DNA of 64,000 bases from Reticulitermes speratus (GCA_021186555.1 JAJKFL010000013.1:33880743-33944742), one strand, 5' to 3'; counted from the stretch's first letter, positions 1 to 11,984 are shown. Made by a program: numbers and translations. The notes: generated by a model not told the origin, from the letters alone.

Positions 1-1200
1 TTTATCGGCTGTTCATGAAATTGGGTTTCAGAATTCTACACAGAAAGTTTTGGGCAAACGTGATTTTCGTGACAGTGGGTTCAGTGGCAGCCACTATTTA
101 CTTAAGGGCTTTAATATTTTTTTGACCGCTTTGGGTAAAATTTGATAAAGATGGTCTTCACGTAATGCTGTTGCGCAACCGTGAATTCAGTGACATTCAG
201 CGCAGGAAAAAACATACTTTAGCGTAAGCGAAATGTTTCCCCTATCCTCTACATAATTCGTCACATTTGGGTAGCATTCCGGAAAAGACGTGTTTACAAC
301 ATATTATTTAATAATTTTGAGTTTCGTAAAAATTGGCAACATGAAAGTCATACTTTACTTCGGGACGTAAATACATTTCTGTCCATACTTTCCAAATTTA
401 TTATCCGAAATAAGTGAAGTTCGGTATAAATAATCTGCATAATGCTTCTGAGAATTTGTAACTTTCAGAAATACGGGCCTAGGGAATTGTCGTACTTTTC
501 TTATGGGAGTAAACGAAATTACTTCAACATGTATGGTAAAATCGTATGACACTTTGAAGGAGAAGATCACTTTGTTAAAAGAGTGTGTACTGTCTTATTT
601 TGTTTCACATAGGTACTGTACATACCGCATACATTTATTATTTTATGTCTAATACCGTAAGTAAAAATTCATGCTAAGTACACCTACATTGTTTTCAAGA
701 ACAGTGTACGTTCTGAATCAGTTTTGTAATGAACATTAAAAACGTTTTATAAGTAATAAATACAACTGAATTCTGCAGTTATGCAGTTGTATTTGTTGCT
801 GTGGTAGCTGGGGACATTACTCGCTCTAATAAGCTTGCATGCAGAAGAAATAATGAAGAAAATAAAGTAATACACGGCTTTATAATGCATAATCTCAGCT
901 GGTATGTAGCATATGTGTAGTATTATAAGGGCATACGATTGTGATCAATTGTATAGCCTAGAGGATAGCGAACATTTATGGGAACTAATGTAGATGGTAA
1001 ATTAATAGATAGATCATTGAGAAAGAGGTGTGAGAATGTGGACTGAACTTAAATTTCTCACGATGGACTCCAAGGAGAAAAACAATAAAGAACCTTGTGT
1101 CCCATTTTTTAAATGAATTTTAACCAGAGGTGGAACGTTGAATTGCTTTAAATGCTTCAACATGGAGCCAGCCGAGATATGGATCCAGAATGTTAAGTTT
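1..1200. other. AT-rich intergenic DNA, nothing recognised
   Basis: No reading frame here is longer than about 70 codons and none resembles a known protein. I saw no terminal repeats, tandem arrays or tRNA-like promoter boxes. Old decayed repeats could be present below what can be recognised by eye. Confidence 0.5.
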
Positions 1201-1204
1201 ATGG

Positions 1205-1280
1205 TCTTGTGGGATGTGACGTCGTGTAGTTTCGTAGAGAGTTATCAACATTTTCGAAAAACTTGCTGCCAACTTTTTCG
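1205..1280 (+). repeat. MITE family D fragment (GACGTCGTGTAG motif)
   Basis: Contains GGGATGTGACGTCGTGTAG followed by a diverged GTAGAAA-type segment and a decayed form of the inner part, ending near CTTGCTGCC. The same block recurs at about ten other places in the window. Only one end is visible, so this is a partial copy. Confidence 0.5.
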
Positions 1281-2370
1281 GGATTGGAGTGCGCTACCCT
1301 GCAGTTAGAGGCTGTAGTTTCGTTCGAAGCACTGATACCTGAGTACCAAGATGCAAGTCGTTAAGATTGAAAAGAACGTAAATTACGGAAAGACTAATTT
1401 GGACAATATTTGCACTGGAGATTGAAGTAGAGCTTGCCACTTGCGACGGTGCATGCGGTGGATGCTGAGTGATGGAGCGCACGGAATGTAATCAGTTGGA
1501 GGTTGTGTCGCTAGGCTTTGATTGAAACTCTTCATTTGTGTGTCTGCCACGGGTCCGTGATGGAGAATGTAAATCGAATCAACTCAGCAACACTTCAAAA
1601 AACACATGCATACATAGGGTGCGACAGTAATAGCGGTAAATTTGATGTTTACCCTGAATATGCATGAGACTCACTGATATTAACAAAAAGGTTCTTTGTC
1701 TAAACGTATGAAAACGCTCCAAGACTTTGATGTACTGGGATGGTGGTTGGGGTGGTCCTGTACCGCTCAAAGTCCCCCTTAATGTTGTTTCCATGGCCGA
1801 CGTTATTTGTAATTATCGCCCACTTCTCATGCCCGTTAATTTCAAAGCGATGCTGTTTAGACCGGCCGCCATTTATTTACATAAAAATAATTCAGAACTT
1901 TATGAAGGAGCTGTTTTTAAGGTGTTTGAAATTTTTGAAGAGTACTGCTACTCGGGGACGTGATGCATGCCATCTTAAGTTCGACAGGAAAATACTGCTT
2001 CCATCTTTAGTGCCCTGAATTAGAAAATTAGCAGGACTTGGGGTATGTTTTGTGAAGATGGGATCGTGTCCAATAGTGGCTCTGGTATTAGTGGTGCTGA
2101 ACCTTCGGGTTATTGCTACCAGTGAATGGTTAATTATTGAGAAGCATTGTGTTAACGAAATGTTATATAAATTCTGAGTCCGCCAAGATATTCTTCGTTC
2201 TTAATTCATCTCATACGTTCATCGCCAAGTGTGTTAAAACCGACTGTTTTTCCCATTGTTAAGGCAGTTTATTCCAGGTCGCAACCTGGCGCCTTTCTTC
2301 TCCAATATCCATTTTGAAATCATTTTAACCTCTATGCCTAGGTCACTGTAAGGATATTTAACTTGGATAT

Positions 2371-2496
2371 TTTCCTTTTAAAGTGTATCCTCTAGGATGC
2401 GTCCCTTAAGGTGTGTCCTGTCAGATGTGTCCTACATCATATATTCTCCAAGTTGTATTCTCTAAGATATGTCCTGCATAGTATGTCCTTTCTCCA
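2371..2496. repeat. 14-bp minisatellite, about 9 units
   Basis: Successive 14-bp units align without gaps from 2385: 2385-2398, 2399-2412, 2413-2426, 2427-2440, 2441-2454, 2455-2468, 2469-2482 and 2483-2496, with one more diverged unit at 2371-2384. The consensus is close to GTGTCCTCTAAGAT. Units differ at 2-5 positions, so the array is old. Fourteen is not a multiple of three, and no coding role is suggested. Confidence 0.75.
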
Positions 2497-2757
2497 GTGC
2501 TTACTGCATATCCCTGAAATATCTTACGTCTCCACACAATTATTTTAAGAATAGTAGTTGAAGAAGACAACAAATTAAGCTCGTGACTACGCAATTGTCT
2601 CAAACCGCCTACGGCTTCCTTTCTATTGAGTACAACTCTTATCCTTTGTACTTTTCTTCTGCACTGGAAATGAAGGCAGGAGGTTCGTCCGACACGTTGA
2701 TGCTTGCCTGCTGTTAAAACGTCACCTCATAAACATAAGTTGCAGTCGCTATGATTA

Positions 2758-3000
2758 AGCGCCACGTCATGAAGGCGTGTGTACCACGGGTGACTGATCA
2801 GCTTTACGCCACGGATTGTTTAAGTTAAGCAAAATATTCCCCTGTACATATCGAGTTGGAGGATGTTTAAGCGCAAAAGTCGGTCTGGAAGCTGTGGAGA
2901 AAATAAAAATCTTTTGGCTCTGCCTGCAATGGAACTCCGATCCCTCGGACGTCAATACCGCAGCCTACTCACCAGACCGACTGACCTTTGGACCACCTTA
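2758..3000 (-). mobile_element. tRNA-derived SINE, family S1, minus copy
   Basis: On the reverse strand it has a degenerate B box (GGGATCGGAGTTCC), the family block around CTTCCAGACCG, then GGCGTAAAGCTGATCA and a CTTCATGACG tail. The same order recurs in eleven other S1 copies in this window. Diverged and non-coding. Two small open frames across it are incidental. Confidence 0.6.
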
Positions 3001-3306
3001 TTAACAACTGGCGAACTGGACATTGAAAAGCAGAATTTTTCAGTGTTCGCAGCAAGTGTCTGCTGTGCAGAGGTCCCGTCTCTGAGGCAGACTTTGCAGT
3101 GGAATGTAAGGGATGAGCAAAGGAATGATTGACAGCTTAAGATGACCTCGCTGCTATTTGAATAGCTGCTTTTTCTACTCTTTTTCCTCCCTTCTCATTC
3201 CTTTTCGGCTCGGAATACTGGATGAATGAGGGTGGAGAATGTATTCGGCGCAAAGAGAGCCTGTACTCAGATTGGGTCTGCGATTTTTTCCCTTCAACTC
3301 TCACCG

Positions 3307-3320
3307 CCCCCCCCCCCCCC
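3307..3320. repeat. poly-C homopolymer run
   Basis: A run of about 14 C at the start of an otherwise unremarkable segment. Similar C or G runs occur at 6319-6330 and 59789-59799. Confidence 0.8.
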
Positions 3321-3629
3321 ACCCACCAGCCATCTGAACTTGAAAAAATGCGGTTAGAGGTTAGGTGAAGGGGGAGGGGTGTTCAAGAACGCTGGATGAA
3401 TGAGATTTTAGTGGAGTGGGGAAACTTCTGCACACGTTAATACGATTTTTTCTTCCTCTTTTCTTCATTCCAAATAAAATCTCTGGTCGACACAGAGGCT
3501 GGTGTCAGGAAGCTACCGCAGCACCTCTGCAGGAAACGTCCACAACTGCTGATTAAATAACTCAAGCCGTATTCTTGCTGGACGTAGTTGGATTGAGCAG
3601 CCTTTCCTGTACCTACATTGTCGCCTGTT

Positions 3630-3830
3630 TCGGCACTTCTTTAACCCTTTAAAGTGCTACATGTGCCACCCACTTCCGCATTATAAAAGTGCGACTTCTT
3701 GCCATACATTTACTTGTTTCATGTGATTATCAGAACAAAGAGCAACCATTTTTCGAACAGCATTGACCGGTTGATATTTCTAATGGAGACGGAGTTTGTG
3801 TGGGAACGGAATTTTCAGGAAGAAGTTTGG
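3630..3830 (+). repeat. interspersed repeat family E, plus copy
   Basis: Contains TACATGTGCCACCCA, then AACAGCATTGACCGGTTGAT and TAATGGAGAC, a block order shared with copies near 6510, 15790, 39590, 60845 and 62325. I see no terminal repeats and no B box, so the class is unknown. All six copies read in the same direction in the window. Confidence 0.5.
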
Positions 3831-5283
3831 GTTTCTGTGCGGAAATTCTTGCTGCCGGCTACATGATTTAAGGTTTCTCTTAGTTCTCTTCCGTCCTAAA
3901 GCAAGTGCTAACCTTCCACACCACATAGCATGCTTCTCATGCACCCCGCCCCCCAGTGTTCAGCTCTAATACAGCAACTGCTTAAATTCTTTCTGTGCTG
4001 TATACTCAGAACTGCCATCCACTTGCCAACACTTACTCGTCAGAGCATCACCTTACCCCTAACGTTCATTTGAAGGACGCGCGCATACTGCCTGTGAACC
4101 TTCAGAACAGTAATTGTTTCTAAGGTGTGATTCATAGTTTAAAACACTGGGGAAATAACACTATTTTGTGTTTCGCTGTTAGCAGCTCGTACATTTTAGA
4201 TGTGTCTTTGCTATTGTGCCTACCGCAGTGGTTATCTTATGGATAATTAAACGTCACTTTCAATAGCTGAGACTTTGTAACCTTTAATGGTAAGATCGGT
4301 ATTAAAAAGAGCTGAAAATTTATGGAAGGAAGGTATTGTGGCTGTTATCATGTTTACCCTCAACTATGAACGCCCTGTTTTCCCATCTGATTACTTTACT
4401 GGTCTCCATATTTGTTTCTAAGGATCAAACAATATAAGCTTCTCCTTGTTCACGAGATACAAGGATAAGACCATCAGATAAAATCTTATCACTAAGTTCA
4501 TATTTGTAGGAAATGAGTCGGTGACATGTGACCAATTAGAAGACTATAAAAATAGAATAATTTATGTGCTTAAAATAGGCTAGATTTCAACTATCGATTT
4601 GCAGAGAATACGTGTATACTAATGTAAGAGAAAGAAGCAGCACAAATGTTGGGGATGACATTGTCTTGATTTCCCTGTTCTTCTCCTCCAGCACCCTCTA
4701 CCTAATTTTACCAGCCCAAAGACCTTATAGCTAGCGAAACTTATCAAATGGTTATCGCTATTAAAATGCAGGTGAACGTAAGATAGGACTGGAGGGGAGA
4801 ATGAGGAGTGGGCTTGAGGGGGAAGTGTGTCAGCTGGTTTGAGGTAAGGACGGGGGTCGAATCAGGGGGGAATATTTTCTGTGGCTTCAGTATGGTAAAT
4901 GCGTGGTTATTATGACTATCAACATCCTCTTGCTTAAATTTTTTTCCGGTCGTTAGGAATGAGACTTTTTTCTTTGTAATGGTGACATTCTGTGCAATAC
5001 TCGTATACAAATAGTCATGTTATGAAAACAATAATCATTTGCTTGCTTAACTCCATATTATTTTGTTTTATTCGTCATTCTACCATTACGTCTTCATTAT
5101 CTTCCTGCTGTGTCTTAGACTTCTGCTACTTCTTCGTCTTTTAGTTTGAAAGCATATGAGGGGGGATGAAAGAATTAGCAACAAAATATTTTACTGATTG
5201 AGTGATTCGATTAAGGAGTCGATAAACGACTGTGTAAAGGGGTAAATTAGAGACCTAAGTGCGTGATTTAGTAAGCCTCGAAA

Positions 5284-5640
5284 TGTGTGAACGTGTGAAT
5301 TATTTAGACTCTGTGTGAACGTGAGAATTAATAAGGCTATAACTGTGTGAATATGTGAATTAATAATACTGTAACTGTGTGAATGTGTGAACTAACGAGA
5401 CTGTGACTCTATGAATATGTGAATTAATGGGATTATGTCTGCGAAATATCTGAATTAATTGGGCTGTGATTGCGTGAATACGTGAATTAATGAGACATAA
5501 TGTGTGAATGAGTAAATTGATGAGACGTGACTCTAAATGAGTGAATTATTGAGACTGACTCGTGAATGTGTTACTTTATAAGACTGTGATTTTGTGAACG
5601 TATGAATTAATGAGGCTCTAACTGAATAAATGAATGAATG
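5284..5640. repeat. 32-bp minisatellite, about 11 units
   Basis: Degenerate tandem array with consensus close to TGTGTGAATATGTGAATT followed by AATGAGACTGTGAC. Units can be laid one under another, e.g. from 5284, 5312, 5344 and 5376. Later units carry small deletions, so their length drifts between 28 and 32. Weaker traces extend upstream to about 5190 and reappear at 5865-5895. No coding potential. Confidence 0.75.
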
Positions 5641-5649
5641 AGTTGTGGG

Positions 5650-5800
5650 AGATTTCATGTCGTCATGGCGGTGACTATGAAGATTCTTGCGTCCTGCAGT
5701 GTGACGTCGTGTAATATTCTTCGACGCTGATGATGGAGAAACAGGATATCCTTTCAAAACTTCGTAAATTTCTACCAGACTACACGACGTCAATTCAAGG
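5650..5800. mobile_element. MITE family D, foldback copy
   Basis: Two inward-facing arms are visible: GTGACGTCGTGTAATATTCT at 5701-5720 and its counterpart TCTACCAGACTACACGACGTC near 5770-5790 on the opposite strand. It is preceded by the family leader CATGGCGGTGACTATGAAGA. Non-coding; probably a short non-autonomous DNA element. Confidence 0.6.
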
Positions 5801-6318
5801 AGACAATTTCAGTAAATTTGTTCGTACGTAAACTAATTCGTCGCTGAAAAGGGATAGATGAAGTAATTAGTACGTGAATTAATTATACAATGAGTGTATT
5901 GTAAGGCACTGCGATAACATTTTATTAAATGCGCGAGTGATGTGTAAACTGCTGTAGGATGTCTGACGTAAACTCCATCGGAGATGACTCTGTTTCTCCC
6001 TTCCTTCATGTGATTGCAGGTCAGTTGAAGGCAGTGTCAATGACCAACTGCGTTTGACTAATCCTGTTCGGTTCACCACTTTTGAACAGAATCTTAACAC
6101 AAGACTGGAACACTAAAGCAAGGGGATCGTAATTTCAACAGAAATTCATTAGTTTTTCCATCATCGCTTTTAAGTTTTAATACTTGTAAATCGATCTCCT
6201 TTCTAACTTCATTATTTACAGATCAGTTAGTTTAAGGAGGCGTTAAGGGAAGAGGCATTAATGCAGGTTTTCCTTTTAAAGGTTTTTACGGAACTACAAG
6301 GTAAACAATGAAGCTGTA

Positions 6319-6330
6319 CCCCCCCCCCCC
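6319..6330. repeat. poly-C run
   Basis: Homopolymer C run directly after TGAAGCTGTAC. No further structure seen. Confidence 0.8.
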
Positions 6331-6509
6331 TCCAACGCCGGTGTGTTGTCACTTCGATACGCAGAAATTTGCTAATCGGGAGCGGCGCACAGCACAATCA
6401 TCTGGCTTTTACCTCGTTAAAACACAGTGGTAACCATAAGTTCCTTCGCAGTATTATTCTATACCGTATTATATTGTTCCACACAGTGCATGTACGCCTT
6501 TAGTGTGTT

Positions 6510-6612
6510 ATTCACAAATAAAATGCTATAATTTCCCGTTTACGATTAGTCGGTTGATCTTTGTAATGGTGAAGGGCTGTATTTTCTGTGAGGTAGGGAC
6601 TGAAGGTTAGTA
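6510..6612 (+). repeat. interspersed repeat family E, plus copy
   Basis: Carries TCGGTTGATCTTTGTAATGG and TCTGTGAGGTAGGGACTGAA, matching the block order of the other family E copies. Non-coding, class unknown. Confidence 0.5.
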
Positions 6613-6771
6613 TATTATTTAGGTAACATTCAATCTTCAAAACTTTTATGGTGGTGTAGCTGTTAGCATACTATTTTTAGTACTTAAAAAATTTCAAACA
6701 CAATTGCCTCCAAATTTGTTTTATTTATTTTGCCGGATTGCTGGCTGGAAGACAGCATGTATTCGTAACGT

Positions 6772-8372
6772 CAGAGCCGGCTTTAGGGGCGATCGGGCGG
6801 AAACGGCTTCACAGGGCGCCAAAATATGTGGGGGGGCGTCGGAGACGACGATAAAACAAAGATTCTTCGCAAATCTTGCTCTGAAATTGATGTATTTAAC
6901 AAGCGTCCCATTTCTCTGGTTCTTTTGCTCTGTGCCTGACACATTTGTCTCTCTCTACATGAGTTCAAGCGCCCTATGCATTGGTGCTTTTTTTCGTATT
7001 GCTACTGGCGGTAGAATGTGAGGAGGTAGAATGGCTGGAAGCGGGAAGACGTAGAATGAGAAGGAGTTATTTCTTTCCTGCTGACAGGCACATGTATCAA
7101 TAAGGATGTGTTTTCATGTGACAAGGGTCTTATCAGTGCATTGAAGCAACTTTTTCGCATGCCAAGCAACACCCTCATTTTCTGCAGCTCGGCTTCTGTT
7201 TCAACAGATATAAACTTGCATAATTTAGCGAACTACATCATGCTCCGGACACACGTAAAAAGACACGATCCCGACATTGCCCACCAAATCAATACCCGTT
7301 TTCAACAGCTGAGCTTTTTTAGATCCTTTAGCCGTCTGGAATGCTGTACTGTTGCAAATTAACGTCGTCAGTAAATCTATGCGAAGCCAAAATTTTTATG
7401 TGTTCCGGTCGATGGAGTTAACCGAAGTCTGTCATGAATTTCGGAAAGAATGTAAAGCGATTATTTTACAAAGATCTGTTTCTGCTGCTATGGAACTTGA
7501 TACGATCTTCAGATAGAGCCTGAACTTCACAATGTGAAACTATTAGACAATGTGGAACGTCATTTTCAGTAAAAAGCACACGATAAACCAATCTTGACGG
7601 CTGAGAAGAATTCTGAAACAGAATTTTCCAACATCTTTCTCGAAGCTGATCTGGTATCCGTTGAAGAAAGATTCGAGCAATTATATCAACATACGAAAAC
7701 TTGTGGTTTCCTGTGTAAAATTAGCGAGATACCGACAAACACAACTAATAGCTTGTAAGAACACCGTTCAGATCTTCCCTTGGTTTTGACGTTGTTTCGG
7801 ATGCAGATATCGACGAAGCTCTTCTGTATAATAAATTAATTAGCATCCAAATGTTTGTGAAGAAGCCTAAAAGTTCTGTGCGACTAAACACTTCAAATTT
7901 AATGAATAATTAAACATGGGAGACCTGTACCCTGAATACTGTTTTTGCAAATAATTTTGTTAGCCATGTCAGTTTCCGTCGCCAGTGATGAGAGGAGATT
8001 TTCCAAACGTAAAAACATTAAGACTTGTTTAAGATCGTCAGTTCCTGAAGAAATTGATTTCTGTAGGTACTCTTGATATTGAGGACATTATCGCTCAAAA
8101 CGTCGATTTCTCCGAATTGGTTTAAAGTTTTGCAGACGTAGAAGCCAGAACAGTCAGATTTCATTAAAGCATTGTCACACATATTTTTCGACATACTACA
8201 ATTTTGTAATTCAAGGTACGCCTAATACAATTAACTTTTGTAGACACATCAATTTACTAAGACCTACGCGCCCTTTAAACATAAAGTGAATACATTGTAA
8301 GTAAGAGGGGTACTAAGGGGGAGTGCCACACATATTTCGCACCGGCTGCCGAGATGGCTGAGGCCGACCCTG
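6772..8372 (+). mobile_element. degenerate hAT transposon with TIRs and 8-bp TSD
   Basis: The left end reads CAGAGCCGGCTTTAGG and the right end, read inward on the other strand, CAGGGTCGGCCTCAG. Both start with the CAGRG..C pattern typical of hAT termini. The 8 bases before the left end (CGTAACGT) and after the right end (CGTAAGGA) match at 6 of 8 positions, as expected of an old hAT target-site duplication. The subterminal GGGCGCCAAAATATG (left) and a GGGGG..GCC block (right) resemble ZMYM/DUF4371-type hAT elements. Inside is a broken transposase (7430-8165). Total length about 1.6 kb, so the interior is partly deleted. Immobile as it stands. Confidence 0.7.
7430..8165 (+). pseudogene. hAT-family transposase pseudogene
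   Basis: Several frames read as hAT transposase. Near 7625-7700 is FSNIFLEADLVSVEERFEQL. From 7969 the segment SVSVASDERRFSKRKNIKTC reads like the conserved C-terminal dimerisation domain (the A-S-x-E-R-x-F-S-K core, here with D for E-type variation). It is followed after a frameshift by LDIEDIIAQNVDFSELV and a stop at 8123-8125. Frames shift at least twice and stops are frequent. Catalytic residues of the first half cannot be located. Assignment rests on the C-terminal motif and on the flanking hAT termini. Confidence 0.6.
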
Positions 8373-8397
8373 CGTAAGGACCTGCGACAGGCCATCT

Positions 8398-8510
8398 CGA
8401 TTCAGGTTTTCTTGGCTTTACTCTGTGCTTAAGCAAATGCTTAGATGGTTCCCAATTTCCAAACTGCTCTTGCCTGTTTCTCGAGCAACTCTCCGGATTT
8501 AACTCATCAA
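8398..8510 (+). repeat. SINE-like 3' body fragment
   Basis: GATTCAGGTTTTCTTGG, then GCAAATGCTTAGATGGTTCC. This resembles a block of repeats common in polyneopteran genomes (ATTCAGGTTTTC...AAATGC..GGATGGTTCC). It begins just after the hAT element. I cannot see a promoter part. Assignment is from recollection of the motif pattern. Confidence 0.35.
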
Positions 8511-8895
8511 AATTAGGCATATTTCTTTAAAGATAACCAAATATTTCCAAATTATGCACTTCGGCATTCACCAGTAAATCAAAATTTCGTGGCCCTTTTT
8601 TAAAACACTATGTTTGCCACTCTGACATCTTCATTTTCATGATAAATCTATCATAAAAATGAGAGGCCGAAGCCTGGGATTCCTATAATCAAATGATGAT
8701 CTTTCTCCCACCTCCAAAATAAACTATCTTTGGGTTCCCTCCTGTTTCCTTTCTTGTCCCCTGTGCTACTATATCTTACGTCTCTCACTGTCTCTGTTCA
8801 CACTTCAAAGTGTTAAAGTCCTCTTCAGCTCTCTAGTTTTCTCAAGCGTCCTTTCAACAATTCTGTCGTATCTCTACTACTAACTCATAAACACC

Positions 8896-9072
8896 ATGAA
8901 GATAGCCGTCTTCGCGTGTAAGCAACCGTGTAGACTAGTAGAAAGGTACCGACTTTCGAAATAGCGCACTGCTTCCATCTTGTAAGTTGAAGATGGAGAC
9001 GGTATGTCCCTCTAAAACATGCATTTGTACCAAGCTGCCCGACCTTTCATCTCCGATACGGGCTATCTTCAT
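8896..9072. mobile_element. MITE family D, foldback copy with clear TIRs
   Basis: The termini ATGAAGATAGCCGT (8896-8909) and the reverse complement of 9058-9072 (ATGAAGATAGCCCGT) match with one indel. The body holds the family motif ACCGTGTAGACTAGTAGAAA and an internal inverted repeat centred on GAAGATGG near 8975-8995. Length 177 bp. This is the copy in which both ends of family D are easiest to see. Confidence 0.6.
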
Positions 9073-9074
9073 CT

Positions 9075-10185
9075 TGTGAGTTTGTAGCAGAAAATGGCAC
9101 AAAATCGAAGAGGAAGAGAAGATGGCAGCAGTAGGTGCTTGAATTATCTGCACAGCAAGAAAAGTGTGGTATTATTGTGTACAATTAAATTACAAGTTTT
9201 GTACATTTATATTCAATGTACTGTAGACTACTTCATTGAGGTTACATGTTTTGACAAAATTTGTTCTTTTAGGCACAAAATGTTTCATGTGCACCAAAAT
9301 GTTTTAAACAAATTTCATGAGCAATAGTTTTGCGTTGAAATTCAGTCGGCGTCATTCTAGTGAACCAATAAGTACCTGAGTAAGTTTGTCTTTGCTGTGT
9401 GCTACATTTGTAAATTAAATGTAATAAATAGGATAGCTTTTAACAAGAGAACGATTTGGTTTCTGCGACTAACGATCAATAAGTACCAATATCGGTAGAT
9501 CAAAAAAGAAGAGCAAATATGTAAAGCGAAATATTACACATTTTTTTGAGAATCCGTTTTAAACGGGTTTTATTGATTCTGCTAAATCTACGGTCGCCGA
9601 AGTTAGAAAACCATAGGGGTCTTGGTTAAGTTATTCAGAAGTTCGTTAAAAATTCATGTAAGTCTTTCACATATCGTGTGCAGAGGTGGAAATTTTGTTT
9701 CTGCTTAAAGAAACAAAAACAGCCCCTACAGATATGTGAGATCACCAGGAAAGAGCTGTAAGACAACGGATATTTGAGTCTCTTTAACTTCCCCGTCTGT
9801 AATACGTAATCCGAGGATTACAGTACATAATCAAACTGTAATCTTTACCGATCGTATTATGTATGCGTATGTGAATATTTTTTTCTCTGTGACAGGAAAA
9901 GCTCGGGTTGAATTACAAGATGATTTTATCTGGTATGTAATTTTATCACAAATTAGTGCAACATATTAGTAATTAGTAATTTAGTAATTATTCCATCATT
10001 CGACGTCCTAAAATCTCAAGTATTGAGAAGGTCCTTAAATAAATGAAGAAAGAACAAAATATTCTCTCATGCCAGTCCATGCTATTGTCAGTCCAATCCT
10101 ATCCTTTTTCTGATCATCCACGTTCCTGCACGTTGCCTATAAAATCCCTTCATTCGTCCGCCCTTCTCTGCGGATCAAAGTAAAA
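9075..10185. other. intergenic, nothing recognised
   Basis: AT-rich, no ORF above about 77 codons, no inverted or tandem repeats that I could support. Confidence 0.4.
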
Positions 10186-10285
10186 TTTATATTTGGGGTT
10201 TTACGAGAAAATTTCGAGCCATTAATTCTGGTTAAAATCGGAAAATATGACGGACTTTTGTATGAAATCTGTATGCATTTCTGCG
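10186..10285 (+). repeat. interspersed repeat family H, possible diverged copy
   Basis: TTTTACGAGAAAATTTCGAG and a downstream AAAATCGGAAAATATG segment resemble the family H copies at 27925 and 46950 (AAAATCGGA block). Weak, short match. Confidence 0.25.
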
Positions 10286-10299
10286 CGCATCTCCGTACA

Positions 10300-11560
10300 C
10301 ACAGGTTTACCCATCACACCACATGGAGAAAAGATAATGAAATGTCCGATTGTCTCTATAATGTTTGAATTTAATTTTTTTTTCTGTTAATGTAGTGTGC
10401 TGTTGAATTATGACTTAGAAATTCAGTCTTGGCTGCTATTAAACACACTGATAATTTCTCCACATTCCATCAACTACGCTATAATCGATCGTCATTCATT
10501 TTAAATCTGCTGATAGGATACGGAGAAAAATGTGTGTAATGTGTAGAAGTGGCAAAACCCTTTTAAAATTCTTGCACATGTGAATGATTTTTTTTGCAAC
10601 TATGAAATTTTAACACACACGACGTGATAATCCAGAGACAGTGACAGAGAGGAACGTGTTTCATTAATATCTACAAGTTTTATTTGAAATATTTTCTGGT
10701 GTATTATGCTTACGTAGGAAATAAAATATAAGGAAAATTAATTTGTGTTTCTGTGTAGTGTGATATACCTGGAGTTATTAGCTTTGTCAACAGAAAAACA
10801 TGGGTTCGTAGAGTGTGGTGTTTGCGCTGTTGATTAGCTTTGTTACAGTATACTTTCCTTTGTAGTTAATGGTCATAAAGACGACGCAAAATCGTAAGGA
10901 ACGTATTCGGAAAATGCATGTTCTGAAAATTGGGCGTAGGTGCTAGCAGAGTCAAAGTTAGGCCCAAAGACGTCTTCCCCTTTTGCTGCCGTCCTGCTAA
11001 AACTGGAAACTCAACGTCATTCGCTACCGATTTGTCACATGCTGAACCAGATTGTGCAGCCAGAATGCTCTAGACATACATATTTTGGAAGTGATTATTT
11101 TGAATCTAAGCCGAGACAACTCCTGGCCGATTTGTCGTAGTTTTAGTTAATAAGGCCATGATTGCTGCCTTCCAAATCCTTTCAATTCATCATTTGCCAT
11201 TCGCCCTTCATTCGATGCTAGTAGTCTGAGAGGCTGACAGCATCGTTAAATGACCCACACAAAATCAGCGTCATCTGTATGTCCAGTACACATTTGAACT
11301 GATCCGTGGAACGATTCTACCATAATATCATCGAGAAACTGCCCACATTGGCTGTAATGAGTTTTTGTCCGCAAATGAAGGTGATCAGGAATTTTCTGTT
11401 GCGAGAGCCAATTAAGTGGCCAGGGATTTTCCCTTTACAATACGTGCCCCGTACCGTAATGGTTATCAGAATAAACTCGTATTCAGGAGAGGGTCCGTTC
11501 TTGTAGGATAGTCGGCCAAGTTGGCCACTTTGTTCCGCACGCGTCTTTTTATCGATACGC
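10300..11560. other. intergenic, nothing recognised
   Basis: Small overlapping open frames only. No domain, TIR or array recognised. Confidence 0.4.
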
Positions 11561-11605
11561 AACAGCATATGGCACCTGCTGGCTCGGGGTCATTCTCGCA
11601 CAGTA

Positions 11606-11940
11606 TACAGTGGCGTGCCGGTCCAGTGCTTTTCTGGCACAGTAGTCTTTAGGGGCGTGATTTCTCCATGTTATTATATCACGGTAGTGTTCAGTGATGT
11701 ACTGGCTGCAGATTATTCTATCTCAGTAATAGTCAGTGCCTTGCTGGCTTCAGGTTGTTTTATCACAGTGGTATGTACTGGCGTGCTGGCCTCAGAGTGT
11801 TGTAGAACAGTATTATTCAGTGGCGTCCTGACTCCATGTTGTTATAGTATAGCAGTGGTCGGTAGAATACTGTCGTCAGTATATTCTAGCGCAGTAAATT
11901 TCATTGGCTTTTGCCTTTCCAGAAGTGCTGATTTATTTAC
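11606..11940. repeat. 42-bp minisatellite with open frame, 7-8 units
   Basis: Seven gapless 42-bp units start at 11606, 11648, 11690, 11732, 11774, 11816 and 11858. A diverged eighth starts at 11900, and a ninth upstream (about 11564) has a 3-bp indel. The consensus of the first half is near TTCAGTGGCGTGCTGGCTCC and of the second half GGTTGTTATATCACAGTAGTA. Because 42 is divisible by 3, the plus frame from 11615 stays open for 120 codons and gives 14-residue periods such as ASGCFITVVCTGVL and ASECCRTVLFSGVL. I take the ORF to be a by-product of the array. No domain, no codon signal. Confidence 0.75.
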
Positions 11941-11984
11941 TGTTTTCTTGCCATTGGCAAGAAGTAGTGTATTATGATGATATA

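Noticed and set aside
5727-5745. CTGATGATGGAGAAACAGG, looks like hammerhead boxes
   Set aside because: Only UGGA lies between CTGATGA and GAAA, so no helix II can form. It is part of MITE family D.
11615-11977. 120-codon ORF as a gene
   Set aside because: It is the 42-bp minisatellite read in one frame. No start context, domain or splice signals.
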